The translations under genes were made by a program, and so were the position numbers. Below the pieces are notes generated by a model. That model was not told where the DNA came from. It did not search any database and was given only the letters and a program-made list of their open reading frames with translations. A stretch of 64,000 nucleotides of DNA from Streptacidiphilus carbonis. GTDB lineage: Bacteria > Actinomycetota > Actinomycetes > Streptomycetales > Streptomycetaceae. The DNA is taken from positions 31,743-95,742 of the forward strand of contig NZ_BBPM01000019.1 in the NCBI RefSeq assembly GCF_000787775.1, written 5' to 3'. This document shows positions 34,370-41,908 of the stretch, piece after piece (positions within the stretch are counted from its first letter, which is position 1; each line of letters opens with the position of its first letter).

Positions 34370-34415
34370 GGACGCCGCTGCCCCCGCGACCCTGGTCGCG
34401 GGGGCAGCGGCGTCC
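34370..34415 (+). terminator. Strong rho-independent-like hairpin after amidase gene
   Basis: GACGCCGCTGCCCCCGCGAC (34371-34390) pairs perfectly with 34395-34414 around a 4-base CCTG loop; one further G-C pair extends it. 34 bp after the stop. No U-tract. Confidence 0.85.
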
Positions 34416-34571
34416 TCCGGATCCCTATCGAGCGTTCTGCTCGGCGGCCGGACGGTCTTTGCGCCCGGCTCACATCACACCCGCCCTCCCTGGACAGAAC
34501 ACGCTACTGGCGATTAACTTAACGTTCGTTCGACCAGTCGGACCTGTCAGGCTCAGGAGAGGAGCGCCATC

Positions 34572-35729
34572 GTGCGCCGCACCGTATTCACCGAGGACCA
34601 CGAGGCGTTCCGGGACACCATCCGCGACTTCATCACCAAGGAGGTCGTACCGGTCTACCCCGAGTGGGAGCAGGCCGGACGGGCTCCCAAGGAGTTCTAC
34701 CGGAAGCTCGGCGAGCTGGGTGTCTTCGGCATCGAGGTGCCGGAGGAGTTCGGCGGCGCCGGCATGCACGGCTTCAAGTACCAGGCGATCGTCACCGAGG
34801 AGTGCGCCCGGGCCGGCGTCAGCTTCGGCGGCTCCGGGGTGCACACCGGGCTGTGCCTGCCGTACCTGATGGAGTACGGCAGCGACGAGCAGAAGAAGCG
34901 CTGGCTGCCCAAGTTCGTCTCCGGCGAGATGATGACCGCCATCGCCATGACCGAGCCGGGCACCGGCTCCGACCTGGCCGGGATGACCACCAACGCCAAG
35001 CTCTCCGAGGACGGCACCCACTACGTCCTCAACGGCGCCAAGACCTTCATCACCGGCGGTGTCCAGGCCGACCTGATGCTGGTCGTCGCCCGCACCTCCC
35101 CGGCCACCCCGGAGAACCGCCGCACCGGCCTCTCCATCCTCTGCGTCGACACCACCAGCGAGGGCTACACCGTCGGCCGCAAGCTGGACAAGATCGGCCT
35201 GCGCACCTCGGACACCGCCGAGCTGTCCTTCGTCGACGTCAAGGTGCCGGTCGAGAACCTGCTGGGCGAGGAGGGCAAGGGCTTCTTCTACCTGGCCCAC
35301 AACCTGGTGCAGGAGCGCCTGGCCATCGCCGTCGGCGCCTACGCCGCCGCCCGCGCCGCGGTGGACCTGGCCGTCTCCTACACCAAGGACCGCAAGGTCT
35401 TCGGGCAGTCGGTGTCCGAGTTCCAGAACACCAAGTTCGAGATCGCCGCGTGCGAGGCCGAGGTCGACGCGGCCCAGGCGGTCGTGGACCGCGCGCTGGA
35501 GCAGTTCGAGACCGGCGACCTGACCGCCTCGGACGTGGCCAAGGCCAAGCTGTTCACCACCGAGGTCTGCTCCCGGGTGGTCGACCGCTGCCTGCAGCTG
35601 CACGGCGGCTACGGCTACATCCTGGAGTACCCGATCGCCCGCCTCTACGCGGACAACCGGGTGTTCCGCATCTACGGCGGCACCAGCGAGGTCATGAAGC
35701 TCGTGATCGCCAAGTCGCTCGGCCTGTAG
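34572..35729 (+). CDS. Acyl-CoA dehydrogenase
   Basis: 385 residues from GTG 34572, preceded by AGGAGAGGAG. Family motifs: FGIEVPEEFGGAG, the flavin-binding AIAMTEPGTGSDLAGM, FITGGVQADL, KIGLRTSDTAELSF and KVFGQSVSEFQNTKF. A catalytic base is expected in YPIARLYADNRVFRIYGGTSEV; here the sequence reads QLHGGYGYILEYPIARLYAD with Glu before YP. The enzyme oxidises acyl-CoA thioesters with FAD in fatty-acid or amino-acid catabolism. The leader has TTAACTTAACGTTCGTTCG at 34513-34531, a possible regulator site. It is monocistronic, closed by a hairpin at 35767-35803. Confidence 0.92.
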   Translation: MRRTVFTEDHEAFRDTIRDFITKEVVPVYPEWEQAGRAPKEFYRKLGELGVFGIEVPEEFGGAGMHGFKYQAIVTEECARAGVSFGGSGVHTGLCLPYLMEYGSDEQKKRWLPKFVSGEMMTAIAMTEPGTGSDLAGMTTNAKLSEDGTHYVLNGAKTFITGGVQADLMLVVARTSPATPENRRTGLSILCVDTTSEGYTVGRKLDKIGLRTSDTAELSFVDVKVPVENLLGEEGKGFFYLAHNLVQERLAIAVGAYAAARAAVDLAVSYTKDRKVFGQSVSEFQNTKFEIAACEAEVDAAQAVVDRALEQFETGDLTASDVAKAKLFTTEVCSRVVDRCLQLHGGYGYILEYPIARLYADNRVFRIYGGTSEVMKLVIAKSLGL

Positions 35730-35766
35730 GACCCCACCCCGGTCCGCAGCGTCGGCGCACCCCCAC

Positions 35767-35803
35767 CCCCGGCACGGGCGGAGTCCTTCCGTCCGTGCCG
35801 GGG
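35767..35803 (+). terminator. Rho-independent terminator after acyl-CoA dehydrogenase gene
   Basis: CCCCGGCACGGGCGGA (35767-35782) pairs with TCCGTCCGTGCCGGGG (35788-35803) with one G-T pair and a 5-base loop, followed by TTTT. Confidence 0.88.
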
Positions 35804-35933
35804 TTTTCCGTGTGCGGTTTTCCGTGAGCGCTGGGGCGCGCCTCCCGTTGTCTTGGGGAGTAAACAGGACAATAGGTGCATATCTCCCACGGCAGCTCTG
35901 CTCGGCGGGCCGCCCGACAGGAAGGTCGCACCC

Positions 35934-37055
35934 ATGGAGAGCGCTGGCTCCGGCACTTCCCGTCCACTGCCGCTCCGCAGTCCCTGCCTGGTGCTCACGG
36001 TCGGCCTGGTGCTCGCCGCGGCGGCGGGGTGCAGCAGCGGCTCGTCCAAGGACGCCTCCAACGGGTGGAAGAGCGGCGGCACCGCCAGTGCGGCGGCGAG
36101 CGGTGCCGCCGGGACCGGCGCCGGCAGCGACCTGCAGACGGACTATCAGAACACCGTCAAGGCCGTCCTCCCCTCCGTCGTCCAGATCACCGCAGGTGAG
36201 AGCCTCGGCTCCGGCATCGTCTACGACCACAGGGGCGACATCGTCACCAATGCCCATGTCATCGGCACCGGGCGCAGCTTCAAGGTCACCCTCGCCGACA
36301 GCTCCGCCACCCTGGACGCGACGCTGGTCTACTCCTACCCGGCCAGCGACCTCGCGGTGATCAAGCTGACCAACCCGCCCTCCGACATCAGGCCGGCCGC
36401 CTTCGTGGACAGCAGCAAGGTCGACGTCGGCCAGATCGTGCTGGCCATGGGCAATCCGCTGGGCCTGGAGAGCAGCGTCACCCAGGGCATCGTGTCGGCC
36501 GTCGGGCGCACCGTGTCGGAGCCCGCGACCGCGGAATCGCAGGGCGCGACCATCCCCAACATGGTGCAGACCTCGGCGGCGATCAACCCGGGCAACAGCG
36601 GGGGCGCGCTGGTCAACCTGGCGGACCAGGTGGTCGGTATCAACACCCTGGCGGCGACGTCCGGCGAGAGCGGCGCCCAGGCGCCGGGCATCGGCTTCGC
36701 CATCCCGGCCTCGGCGGTGGTCAGCCTCGCCGACCAGATGATCAAGAACGGCAAGGTCACCAACTCGGGCCGGGCCGCGCTCGGGATCACCTCGCGCACG
36801 GTGCTCACCAGCGGCGGCGACACCGAGACCGGGGCCGGCGTGGTCTCGGTGACCAGTGGCGGTCCGGCCGACAAGGCGGGCATCAAGGCCGGGGACGTGA
36901 TCACCAAGATCGGCGGCACCGCAGTCGCCAGCTCCAACGAGCTGAGCGAGGTGCTGGCCGGGCTGCAGCCGGGGCTGCAGGTCCAGGTCACCTTTGTACG
37001 CGACGGCGCGACCAGGACCGCGTCCGTCACCCTCGGCACCCTGGCCGCCCCGTGA
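35934..37055 (+). CDS. HtrA/DegP-type trypsin-like serine protease lipoprotein with PDZ domain
   Basis: 373 residues from ATG 35934 with GGAAGG upstream. Lipoprotein signal ending in the lipobox LAAAAGC (Cys33), so anchored to the outer face of the membrane. A Ser/Gly/Ala-rich spacer precedes the protease domain: His108 in TNAHVIG, Asp139 in YPASDLAVIK, Ser222 in NPGNSGGALVN. A C-terminal PDZ domain (about 278-370) includes VVSVTSGGPADKAGIKAGDVITKIGG. Such proteases handle misfolded envelope proteins. Gene stands alone; a 15-bp minisatellite and strong hairpin follow. Confidence 0.93.
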   Translation: MESAGSGTSRPLPLRSPCLVLTVGLVLAAAAGCSSGSSKDASNGWKSGGTASAAASGAAGTGAGSDLQTDYQNTVKAVLPSVVQITAGESLGSGIVYDHRGDIVTNAHVIGTGRSFKVTLADSSATLDATLVYSYPASDLAVIKLTNPPSDIRPAAFVDSSKVDVGQIVLAMGNPLGLESSVTQGIVSAVGRTVSEPATAESQGATIPNMVQTSAAINPGNSGGALVNLADQVVGINTLAATSGESGAQAPGIGFAIPASAVVSLADQMIKNGKVTNSGRAALGITSRTVLTSGGDTETGAGVVSVTSGGPADKAGIKAGDVITKIGGTAVASSNELSEVLAGLQPGLQVQVTFVRDGATRTASVTLGTLAAP

Positions 37056-37084
37056 GCGCCGAACCCCCTGGGCGCGGCAGCCCG

Positions 37085-37174
37085 GGGCAACGCACCCCCG
37101 GGCAACGCACCCCCGGGCGCCGTGCCCCCGGGCAACGCACCCCCGGGCAACGCACCCCCGGGCACCGCGCCCTC
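37085..37174. repeat. Six 15-bp tandem repeats downstream of htrA-like gene
   Basis: Unit GGGCAACGCACCCCC occurs at 37085, 37100, 37130 and 37145; the unit at 37115 is degenerate (GGGCGCCGTGCCCCC), as is the last at 37160 (GGGCACCGCGCCCTC). It starts 30 bp after the protease stop. Confidence 0.9.
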
Positions 37175-37228
37175 TGAGCCCAACCGCCCCGCCGCCCCGC
37201 GTATGTGCTGCCTGTCTGCGCGGGGCGG

Positions 37229-37268
37229 GGAAGCGTCCCGCTGCACTGCGGAGCAGCGGGACGCTTCC
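37229..37268. terminator. Long perfect hairpin after htrA-like gene
   Basis: GGAAGCGTCCCGCTGC (37229-37244) pairs perfectly with GCAGCGGGACGCTTCC (37253-37268) around an 8-base loop. It lies between the protease gene and the catabolic cluster, 36 bp before the cluster's first palindrome. Confidence 0.85.
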
Positions 37269-37303
37269 ACGTACCGGTCCCGGACCGGGTTGCTGCACGA
37301 CTC

Positions 37304-37318
37304 CTGACGGATCGTCAG
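37304..37318. promoter_or_regulatory. Catabolic-cluster palindrome, site A
   Basis: CTGACGGATCGTCAG, perfect 6-bp arms with 3-bp centre, 22 bp before the amidohydrolase ATG. The same motif recurs at 39573, 40556 and 43648 (sites B-D). Candidate operator for an unidentified regulator. Confidence 0.6.
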
Positions 37319-37339
37319 ATCGGCGCTAGCCTGGCGGGC

Positions 37340-38569
37340 ATGGAGAGCTTCCCCTGGATCATTTCGGTGGACGACCACACCGTCGAGCCGCCCGACGTCT
37401 GGCAGGACCGCCTGCCCGCCAAGTACCGCGGGACCGGCCCGCGCATCGTCCGAGCCCCGCTCGCCGAGATGACCTTCGTCGGGGGACGCTTCGCCCCGAG
37501 GATGGGGGCGCCCGGCAGCGAGGGCACCATCGCCGACTGGTGGGTCTACGAGGACCTGCACCGCCCGCTGACCAGGCTGGACACCGCCGTCGGCTACCCC
37601 AGGGAGGAGGTGCGGCTGGAGGCGATCACGTTTCAGCAGATGCGTCCGGGTTCGTTCTCGATACCCGAGCGGCTGGAGGACATGGACGTCAACCACGTCC
37701 AGTCGGCGCTCTGCTTCCCGACCTTCCCGCGCTTCTGCGGCCAGACCTTCACCGAGGCCAAGGACCACGAGCTGGGCCTGCTGTGCGTGCGCGCCTACAA
37801 CGACTGGATGGTCGAGGAGTGGTGCGGGCCGGCGGCCCGGGGCCGGATGATCCCGCTGGGGATCGTGCCGCTGTGGGACGCCGGGCTGGCGGCGGCGGAG
37901 GTCCGCCGCAACGCGGCCCGCGGCGTGCGGGCGGTCTGCTTCAGCGAGATACCGCCGCACCTGGGGCTGCCCAGCATCCACACCGACGCCTGGGACCCGT
38001 TCCTGCGCGCCTGCGAGGAGACCGGCACGGTCATCGCCATGCACATCGGCTCCTCCTCCCGGATGCCGTCCACCTCGGCGGACGCGCCCCCGGCCGTCGG
38101 CTCCACCATCACCTTCGCCAACTGCTGCTTCTCGATGGTGGACTGGCTGATGAGCGGCAAGTTCGACCGGTTCCCCGGGCTGAACATCATGTACGCCGAG
38201 GGCCAGATCGGCTGGATCCCCTACATCCTGGCCCGGGCCGACGTGGTGTGGGAGGAGAACGCGGCCTGGGGCGGCGTCGCCGACAAGGTGCTGACCCGCC
38301 CCAGCGAGCTGTTCGCCGAGCACATCTACGGCTGCTTCTTCGACGACCCGCACGGGGTCAGGAACCTGGACGCGATCGGCGCCGCCAACGTCCTCTACGA
38401 GACCGACTACCCGCACTCGGACTCGACCTGGCCCAGGAGCCGCGAGGTTGCCGAGTCGCAGATGGGCCATCTGGAGGCGGACGTGGTGGAGCAGCTGGTG
38501 CGCGGCAATGCCATCCGGCTGCTGGACCTGACGCCCGAGGGACTGTGGAAGGGGGCCACCGGTGTCTGA
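37340..38569 (+). CDS. Amidohydrolase family protein (amidohydrolase_2/ACMSD-like)
   Basis: 409 residues from ATG 37340; the upstream sequence is weak as a ribosome site (GGCGGGC). N-terminal SVDDHTVEPPDVWQDRLP is the hallmark of this amidohydrolase-2 group, where HxH is replaced by DDH. Central GTVIAMHIGSSS supplies a metal His, and GAANVLYETDYPHSDSTWP gives the late Asp/His block. Members are metal-dependent hydrolases or non-oxidative decarboxylases. It starts a unit with an F420/LLM oxidoreductase, overlapping it by 8 bp, so it probably acts in the same degradative route. Substrate unknown. Confidence 0.85.
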   Translation: MESFPWIISVDDHTVEPPDVWQDRLPAKYRGTGPRIVRAPLAEMTFVGGRFAPRMGAPGSEGTIADWWVYEDLHRPLTRLDTAVGYPREEVRLEAITFQQMRPGSFSIPERLEDMDVNHVQSALCFPTFPRFCGQTFTEAKDHELGLLCVRAYNDWMVEEWCGPAARGRMIPLGIVPLWDAGLAAAEVRRNAARGVRAVCFSEIPPHLGLPSIHTDAWDPFLRACEETGTVIAMHIGSSSRMPSTSADAPPAVGSTITFANCCFSMVDWLMSGKFDRFPGLNIMYAEGQIGWIPYILARADVVWEENAAWGGVADKVLTRPSELFAEHIYGCFFDDPHGVRNLDAIGAANVLYETDYPHSDSTWPRSREVAESQMGHLEADVVEQLVRGNAIRLLDLTPEGLWKGATGV

Positions 38570-39548
38570 CGCCGCCGCGCCCGCTCCCTCGAATACTCCC
38601 GCGAATACCCCCCCGAACAGCCCCGCGCCCACTCCTTCGTACGGCGTCCAGCTGCCGGTCCAGTCGCAGAGCACGATCTACTGCGAACCCTGGGAGACCC
38701 GGGCCGGACCGGCCGAACTGGCCCGGGCCGCGCAGGCGGCCGACCGCCTGGGCTTCGACTACGTCGCGGTCTGCGACCACGTCGCCATCCCCGAGCGGCT
38801 GGCCGGCCCGATGGGCGCGACCTGGTACGACCCGGTGTCCACGCTCGGCTGGCTGGCCGCGCTGACCACCCGGACCCGGCTGATGTCGCATGTCGCGGTG
38901 CTGCCGCTGCGGCACCCGCTGCTGTCGGCCAAGCAGTACGCCACCCTGGACCTGCTCAGCGGCGGCCGGCTGGTGCTGGGCGTGGGTGCGGGCCATGTCC
39001 CGGAGGAGTTCGAGGCGCTGGGCGTGGACTTCCACCAGCGCGGCGCGATCCTGGACGAGACCCTGGTGGCCCTGGACGCCGCACTGCGCGAGGAGTACCC
39101 GGAGCACCCGGGCCCGCGCTTCCCGTTCAGCGGTCTGGCCGTCAGCCCGCGTCCGGTGCAGCGTCCGCGCCCGCCGCTGTGGGTGGGCGGCTCCTCGCCG
39201 CGCGCGGTGCGCCGGGCGGTGCTGCTGGGCGAGGGCTGGCTGTCACAGGGTGACGCGGCCGACGCGCTGCCCGCCCAGCTGGAGCTGATCCGCGCCACCA
39301 GGGAGCAGGCCGGTCGTAGCGGCCCCTTCGCGGTCAATGTCATCCCGCCGGCGCTGTTCGTCGGCGAGCCGGACTGGGAGATCGGACGGCGCTCGGTCAG
39401 CGGCAAGCCCGAGCAGCTGGCGGAGACGCTCCGGGCCTATGTCGCCGTGGGCGCCACCCATCTGCAGCTGCGCCCGCGCAGCCGCAGCGCCGACGAGTAC
39501 CTGGAGCAGTTGGAGCGGATCGCGGCCGAGGTCGTCCCGCTGATCTGA
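38562..39548 (+). CDS. LLM-class (F420-dependent type) oxidoreductase
   Basis: 328 residues from GTG 38562, inside the end of the amidohydrolase gene, with AAGGGGG upstream. The first ~20 residues are Pro/Ala/Asn-rich (SNTPANTPPNSPAPTPS) and disordered. The luciferase-like TIM barrel follows: ADRLGFDYVAVCDHVAIP, TRLMSHVAVLPLRHPLLSAKQ, LDLLSGGRLVLGVGAG and WVGGSSPRAVRRAVLLGEGW. This pattern fits the actinobacterial F420-dependent subgroup. Its stop codon falls inside a 14-bp tandem repeat containing site B. Confidence 0.85.
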   Translation: MSDAAAPAPSNTPANTPPNSPAPTPSYGVQLPVQSQSTIYCEPWETRAGPAELARAAQAADRLGFDYVAVCDHVAIPERLAGPMGATWYDPVSTLGWLAALTTRTRLMSHVAVLPLRHPLLSAKQYATLDLLSGGRLVLGVGAGHVPEEFEALGVDFHQRGAILDETLVALDAALREEYPEHPGPRFPFSGLAVSPRPVQRPRPPLWVGGSSPRAVRRAVLLGEGWLSQGDAADALPAQLELIRATREQAGRSGPFAVNVIPPALFVGEPDWEIGRRSVSGKPEQLAETLRAYVAVGATHLQLRPRSRSADEYLEQLERIAAEVVPLI

Positions 39549-39583
39549 CGCGACGGATCTGACGTTTCGGATCTGACGCGACG
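39542..39583. repeat. Three 14-bp tandem repeats spanning the LLM oxidoreductase stop codon
   Basis: GATCTGACGCGACG (39542-39555), GATCTGACGTTTCG (39556-39569) and GATCTGACGCGACG (39570-39583). The stop TGA of the upstream gene (39546-39548) is in unit 1, and units place TGA in all three frames. The last unit plus TCAA forms palindrome site B. Confidence 0.88.
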
Positions 39584-39587
39584 TCAA
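39573..39587. promoter_or_regulatory. Catabolic-cluster palindrome, site B
   Basis: CTGACGCGACGTCAA matches the CTGACGnnnCGTCAG motif of site A with one arm mismatch. It is 52 bp before the SDR start and is formed at the edge of the 14-bp repeats. Confidence 0.5.
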
Positions 39588-39638
39588 GCGCCTTGTACCT
39601 ATGCACTTCCTACCTTCCCATCGAGAGTTGGAGTCAGC

Positions 39639-40478
39639 ATGCCTTCGTCGCAGGGAGCCAGGCTCGCGGGCCGGACCGTACTCATCACCGGAGCCGCCCG
39701 GGGCCAGGGCGAGCAGGAGGCCCGGCTGTTCGCCGCCGAGGGCGCGCAGGTGGTGGTCGCCGACGTGCTGGACGACCTCGGCGAGGCGCTGGCCAAGGAG
39801 CTGGGCCAGCAGTTCGGCGACGGCCGGGTGCGCTACCAGCACCTGGACGTCAGCAGTGAGGACGACTGGGCGGCGGCGGTGCAGGCCTGCACCGATGCGT
39901 ACGGGCGGCTGGACGGGCTGGTCAACAACGCCGGCATCCTGCGGCTCAACGAGCTGGTCAGCACCCCGCTGCAGGAGTACCTGACGGTGGTGCGGGTGAA
40001 CCAGGTCGGCTGCTTCCTGGGGATGCGGGCGGCGGCCCCGCTGATCGAGGCGGCCGGCGGCGGCTCCATCGTCAACACCGCCTCCTACACCGCGCAGGCC
40101 GGGATGGCGATGCTCACCTCGTACGCGGCCACCAAGGGCGCCATCCTCAGCATGACCAGGGTGGCCGCGCTGGAGCTGGCGCCCAAGGGGATCCGGGTGA
40201 ACGCCATCTGCCCCGGCTCGGTGGACACCCCGATGGCCAACCCGGCCAATGTCTTCGTCGGCGACAGCGGGGAGCCGATGATGAGCGCCGAGGACGGGGC
40301 CGCGATCGCGGCGGCCACCGCCGAGCTCTACGGGCGGGTGATCCCGCTGGGCCGGATCGGCCGGGCCGACGAGATCGCCAAGCTGGCGCTCTTCCTGACC
40401 TCGGAGGACTCCTCCTACATCACCGGTCAGCCGGTCATCGTCGACGGCGGCTGGCTGGCCGGTGTGTCGATCGACTGA
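39639..40478 (+). CDS. Short-chain dehydrogenase/reductase
   Basis: 279 residues; ATG with GGAG 7 bases upstream. Classical SDR: the nucleotide-binding TGAARGQGEQEARLFAAEG, acidic VVADVLDD suggesting NAD(H), NNAG in LVNNAGILRL, catalytic Ser in IVNTASYTAQAG, and Tyr/Lys in TSYAATKGAILSM. The C-terminal YITGQPVIVDGG is standard. The family includes 3-alpha/20-beta-hydroxysteroid and alcohol dehydrogenases. Its place between two LLM enzymes suggests oxidation or reduction of a shared pathway intermediate. Confidence 0.92.
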   Translation: MPSSQGARLAGRTVLITGAARGQGEQEARLFAAEGAQVVVADVLDDLGEALAKELGQQFGDGRVRYQHLDVSSEDDWAAAVQACTDAYGRLDGLVNNAGILRLNELVSTPLQEYLTVVRVNQVGCFLGMRAAAPLIEAAGGGSIVNTASYTAQAGMAMLTSYAATKGAILSMTRVAALELAPKGIRVNAICPGSVDTPMANPANVFVGDSGEPMMSAEDGAAIAAATAELYGRVIPLGRIGRADEIAKLALFLTSEDSSYITGQPVIVDGGWLAGVSID

Positions 40479-40555
40479 CGGGGCAACCGGTGGACCGGGT
40501 TGACGGGCAGCCGTCCCTTGACTGCTCGTGCTCCCGCTGAAAGAGTCGAACCCGT

Positions 40556-40574
40556 ATCTGATGGGCCGTCAGAT
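40556..40574. promoter_or_regulatory. Catabolic-cluster palindrome, site C
   Basis: ATCTGATGGGCCGTCAGAT, 9-bp arms around a central G with one mismatch. Its core CTGATGGGCCGTCAG matches sites A, B and D. It lies 53 bp before the ATG of the second LLM gene. Confidence 0.6.
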
Positions 40575-40626
40575 TTATTGAGGGACAGTCACATCGGCAG
40601 GACCACATCGACAGGACGGTGAACCG

Positions 40627-41754
40627 ATGGAGTTCGGCATCTTCATCCAGGGCTACGTACCCAGGAGTCGTTCCCTGGCCGACCCACTGGCCGAGCACCA
40701 CGCCCTGATGGAGGAGATGGACTACGTCGTCCAGGCGGACCGGGCCGGCTTCAAGTACGCCTGGCTCACCGAGCACCACTTCCTGGAGGAGTACTCCCAC
40801 CTGTCCGCCAACGACGTGGCCATCGGCTACCTCACCCACGCCACCTCGCGGATCCACCTGGGCTCGGGCATCTTCAACCCGCTGGCCAAGGTCAACCACC
40901 CGGTCAAGGTCGCCGAGCGGGTCGCCATGCTGGACCACCTCAGCGGCAACCGCTTCGAGTTCGGCAGCGGCCGGGGCGCCGGCAGCCACGAGATCCTCGG
41001 CTTCATGCCGGACCTTGCCTCCATGGACGACACCAAGGAGATCTGGGAGGAGACCATCGGGGAGTTCCCCAAGATGTGGCTCCAGGACGAGTACCAGGGC
41101 TTCCAGGGCAAGCACTGGTCGCTGCCCCCGCGGAAGGTGCTCCCCAAGCCGTTCGGCCCCGCGCACCCGGCCATGTGGTACGCGGCCGGCAGCCCCTCCT
41201 CGTACGCGATGGCCGCCCGCAAGGGGCTGGGCGTGCTGGGTTTCAGCGTGCAGAAGGTCTCCGACATGGAGTGGGTGGTCGACTCCTACAAGAACGCGGT
41301 CAGGGACGCCGAGCCGATCGGCGCCTTCGTCAACGACAACGTGATGGTGACCTCGACCGCGATCTGCGCCGAGACCGGCCGGGAGGCGCGCCGGATCGCG
41401 GTGGAGGGCGGGCTCAACTACCTGCAGTCGCTGCTGTTCCGCTACCACGACACCTTCCCCAGGATCGAGGGCATCCCGGTCTGGCCGGAGCTGATCCCCG
41501 AGTACACCGAGGAGCTCGTCGACCTGCTGATCGACGAGGAGCTGCTCATCTGCGGCGATCCGGACGAGGTGCTGGCGCAGTGCAAGCGCTGGGAGTCGGC
41601 CGGGGCGGACCAACTGGTGTTCGGCCTGCCCATCGGCATCCCGCCGGAGGCCACCGCGACGACCATCAGGCTGATCGGCGAGCACGTCATCCCGAAGATC
41701 GACACCGATCCGGTGCACCGCACCACCCGCTTCCGCCAGGCCGCAGGTTCGTGA
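40627..41754 (+). CDS. LLM-class flavin-dependent oxidoreductase (luciferase-like monooxygenase)
   Basis: 375 residues from ATG 40627. The barrel shows AWLTEHHFLEEY, the substrate/flavin region SRIHLGSGIFNPLAKVNHPVKVAERVAMLDHLS, FEFGSGRGAGSHE and WYAAGSPSSYAMAARKGLG. The overall layout matches the alkanal monooxygenase/NtaA-related LLM group that uses FMNH2, distinct from the F420-type protein at 38562. No flavin reductase is adjacent. Downstream is a 14-bp-armed hairpin, so the gene is a separate transcription unit with site C as its likely control. Confidence 0.88.
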   Translation: MEFGIFIQGYVPRSRSLADPLAEHHALMEEMDYVVQADRAGFKYAWLTEHHFLEEYSHLSANDVAIGYLTHATSRIHLGSGIFNPLAKVNHPVKVAERVAMLDHLSGNRFEFGSGRGAGSHEILGFMPDLASMDDTKEIWEETIGEFPKMWLQDEYQGFQGKHWSLPPRKVLPKPFGPAHPAMWYAAGSPSSYAMAARKGLGVLGFSVQKVSDMEWVVDSYKNAVRDAEPIGAFVNDNVMVTSTAICAETGREARRIAVEGGLNYLQSLLFRYHDTFPRIEGIPVWPELIPEYTEELVDLLIDEELLICGDPDEVLAQCKRWESAGADQLVFGLPIGIPPEATATTIRLIGEHVIPKIDTDPVHRTTRFRQAAGS

Positions 41755-41776
41755 CCCTGCCCTGACGGCGACGACC

Positions 41777-41820
41777 GGGCGGGTACGGGGGAGCGGCGGC
41801 CTGCGACCCCGTACCCGCCC
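41777..41820 (+). terminator. Hairpin after second LLM oxidoreductase gene
   Basis: GGGCGGGTACGGGG (41777-41790) and CCCCGTACCCGCCC (41807-41820) form perfect 14-bp arms with a 16-base loop, 23 bp after the stop. Confidence 0.75.
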
Positions 41821-41887
41821 CGCTCCTTCCGATCACCCGCTGCTTCCGATCACCCGCTCCTTCGACGCACCGCTCCTTCGACAACTT
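41821..41887. repeat. Four 16-17 bp tandem repeats upstream of deacylase gene
   Basis: CGCTCCTTCCGATCACC (41821), CGCTGCTTCCGATCACC (41838), CGCTCCTTCGACGCAC (41855) and CGCTCCTTCGACAACTT (41871). The array begins immediately after the preceding hairpin and ends 22 bp before the next ATG. Confidence 0.82.
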
Positions 41888-41908
41888 GCTCTCTGGAGGG
41901 ACCCGACC

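Noticed and set aside
34513..34531. TTAACTTAACGTTCGTTCG as a palindromic operator of the acyl-CoA dehydrogenase
   Set aside because: It is made of two direct repeats (TTAAC, GTTCG) and is not a convincing palindrome; noted only as a possible site.
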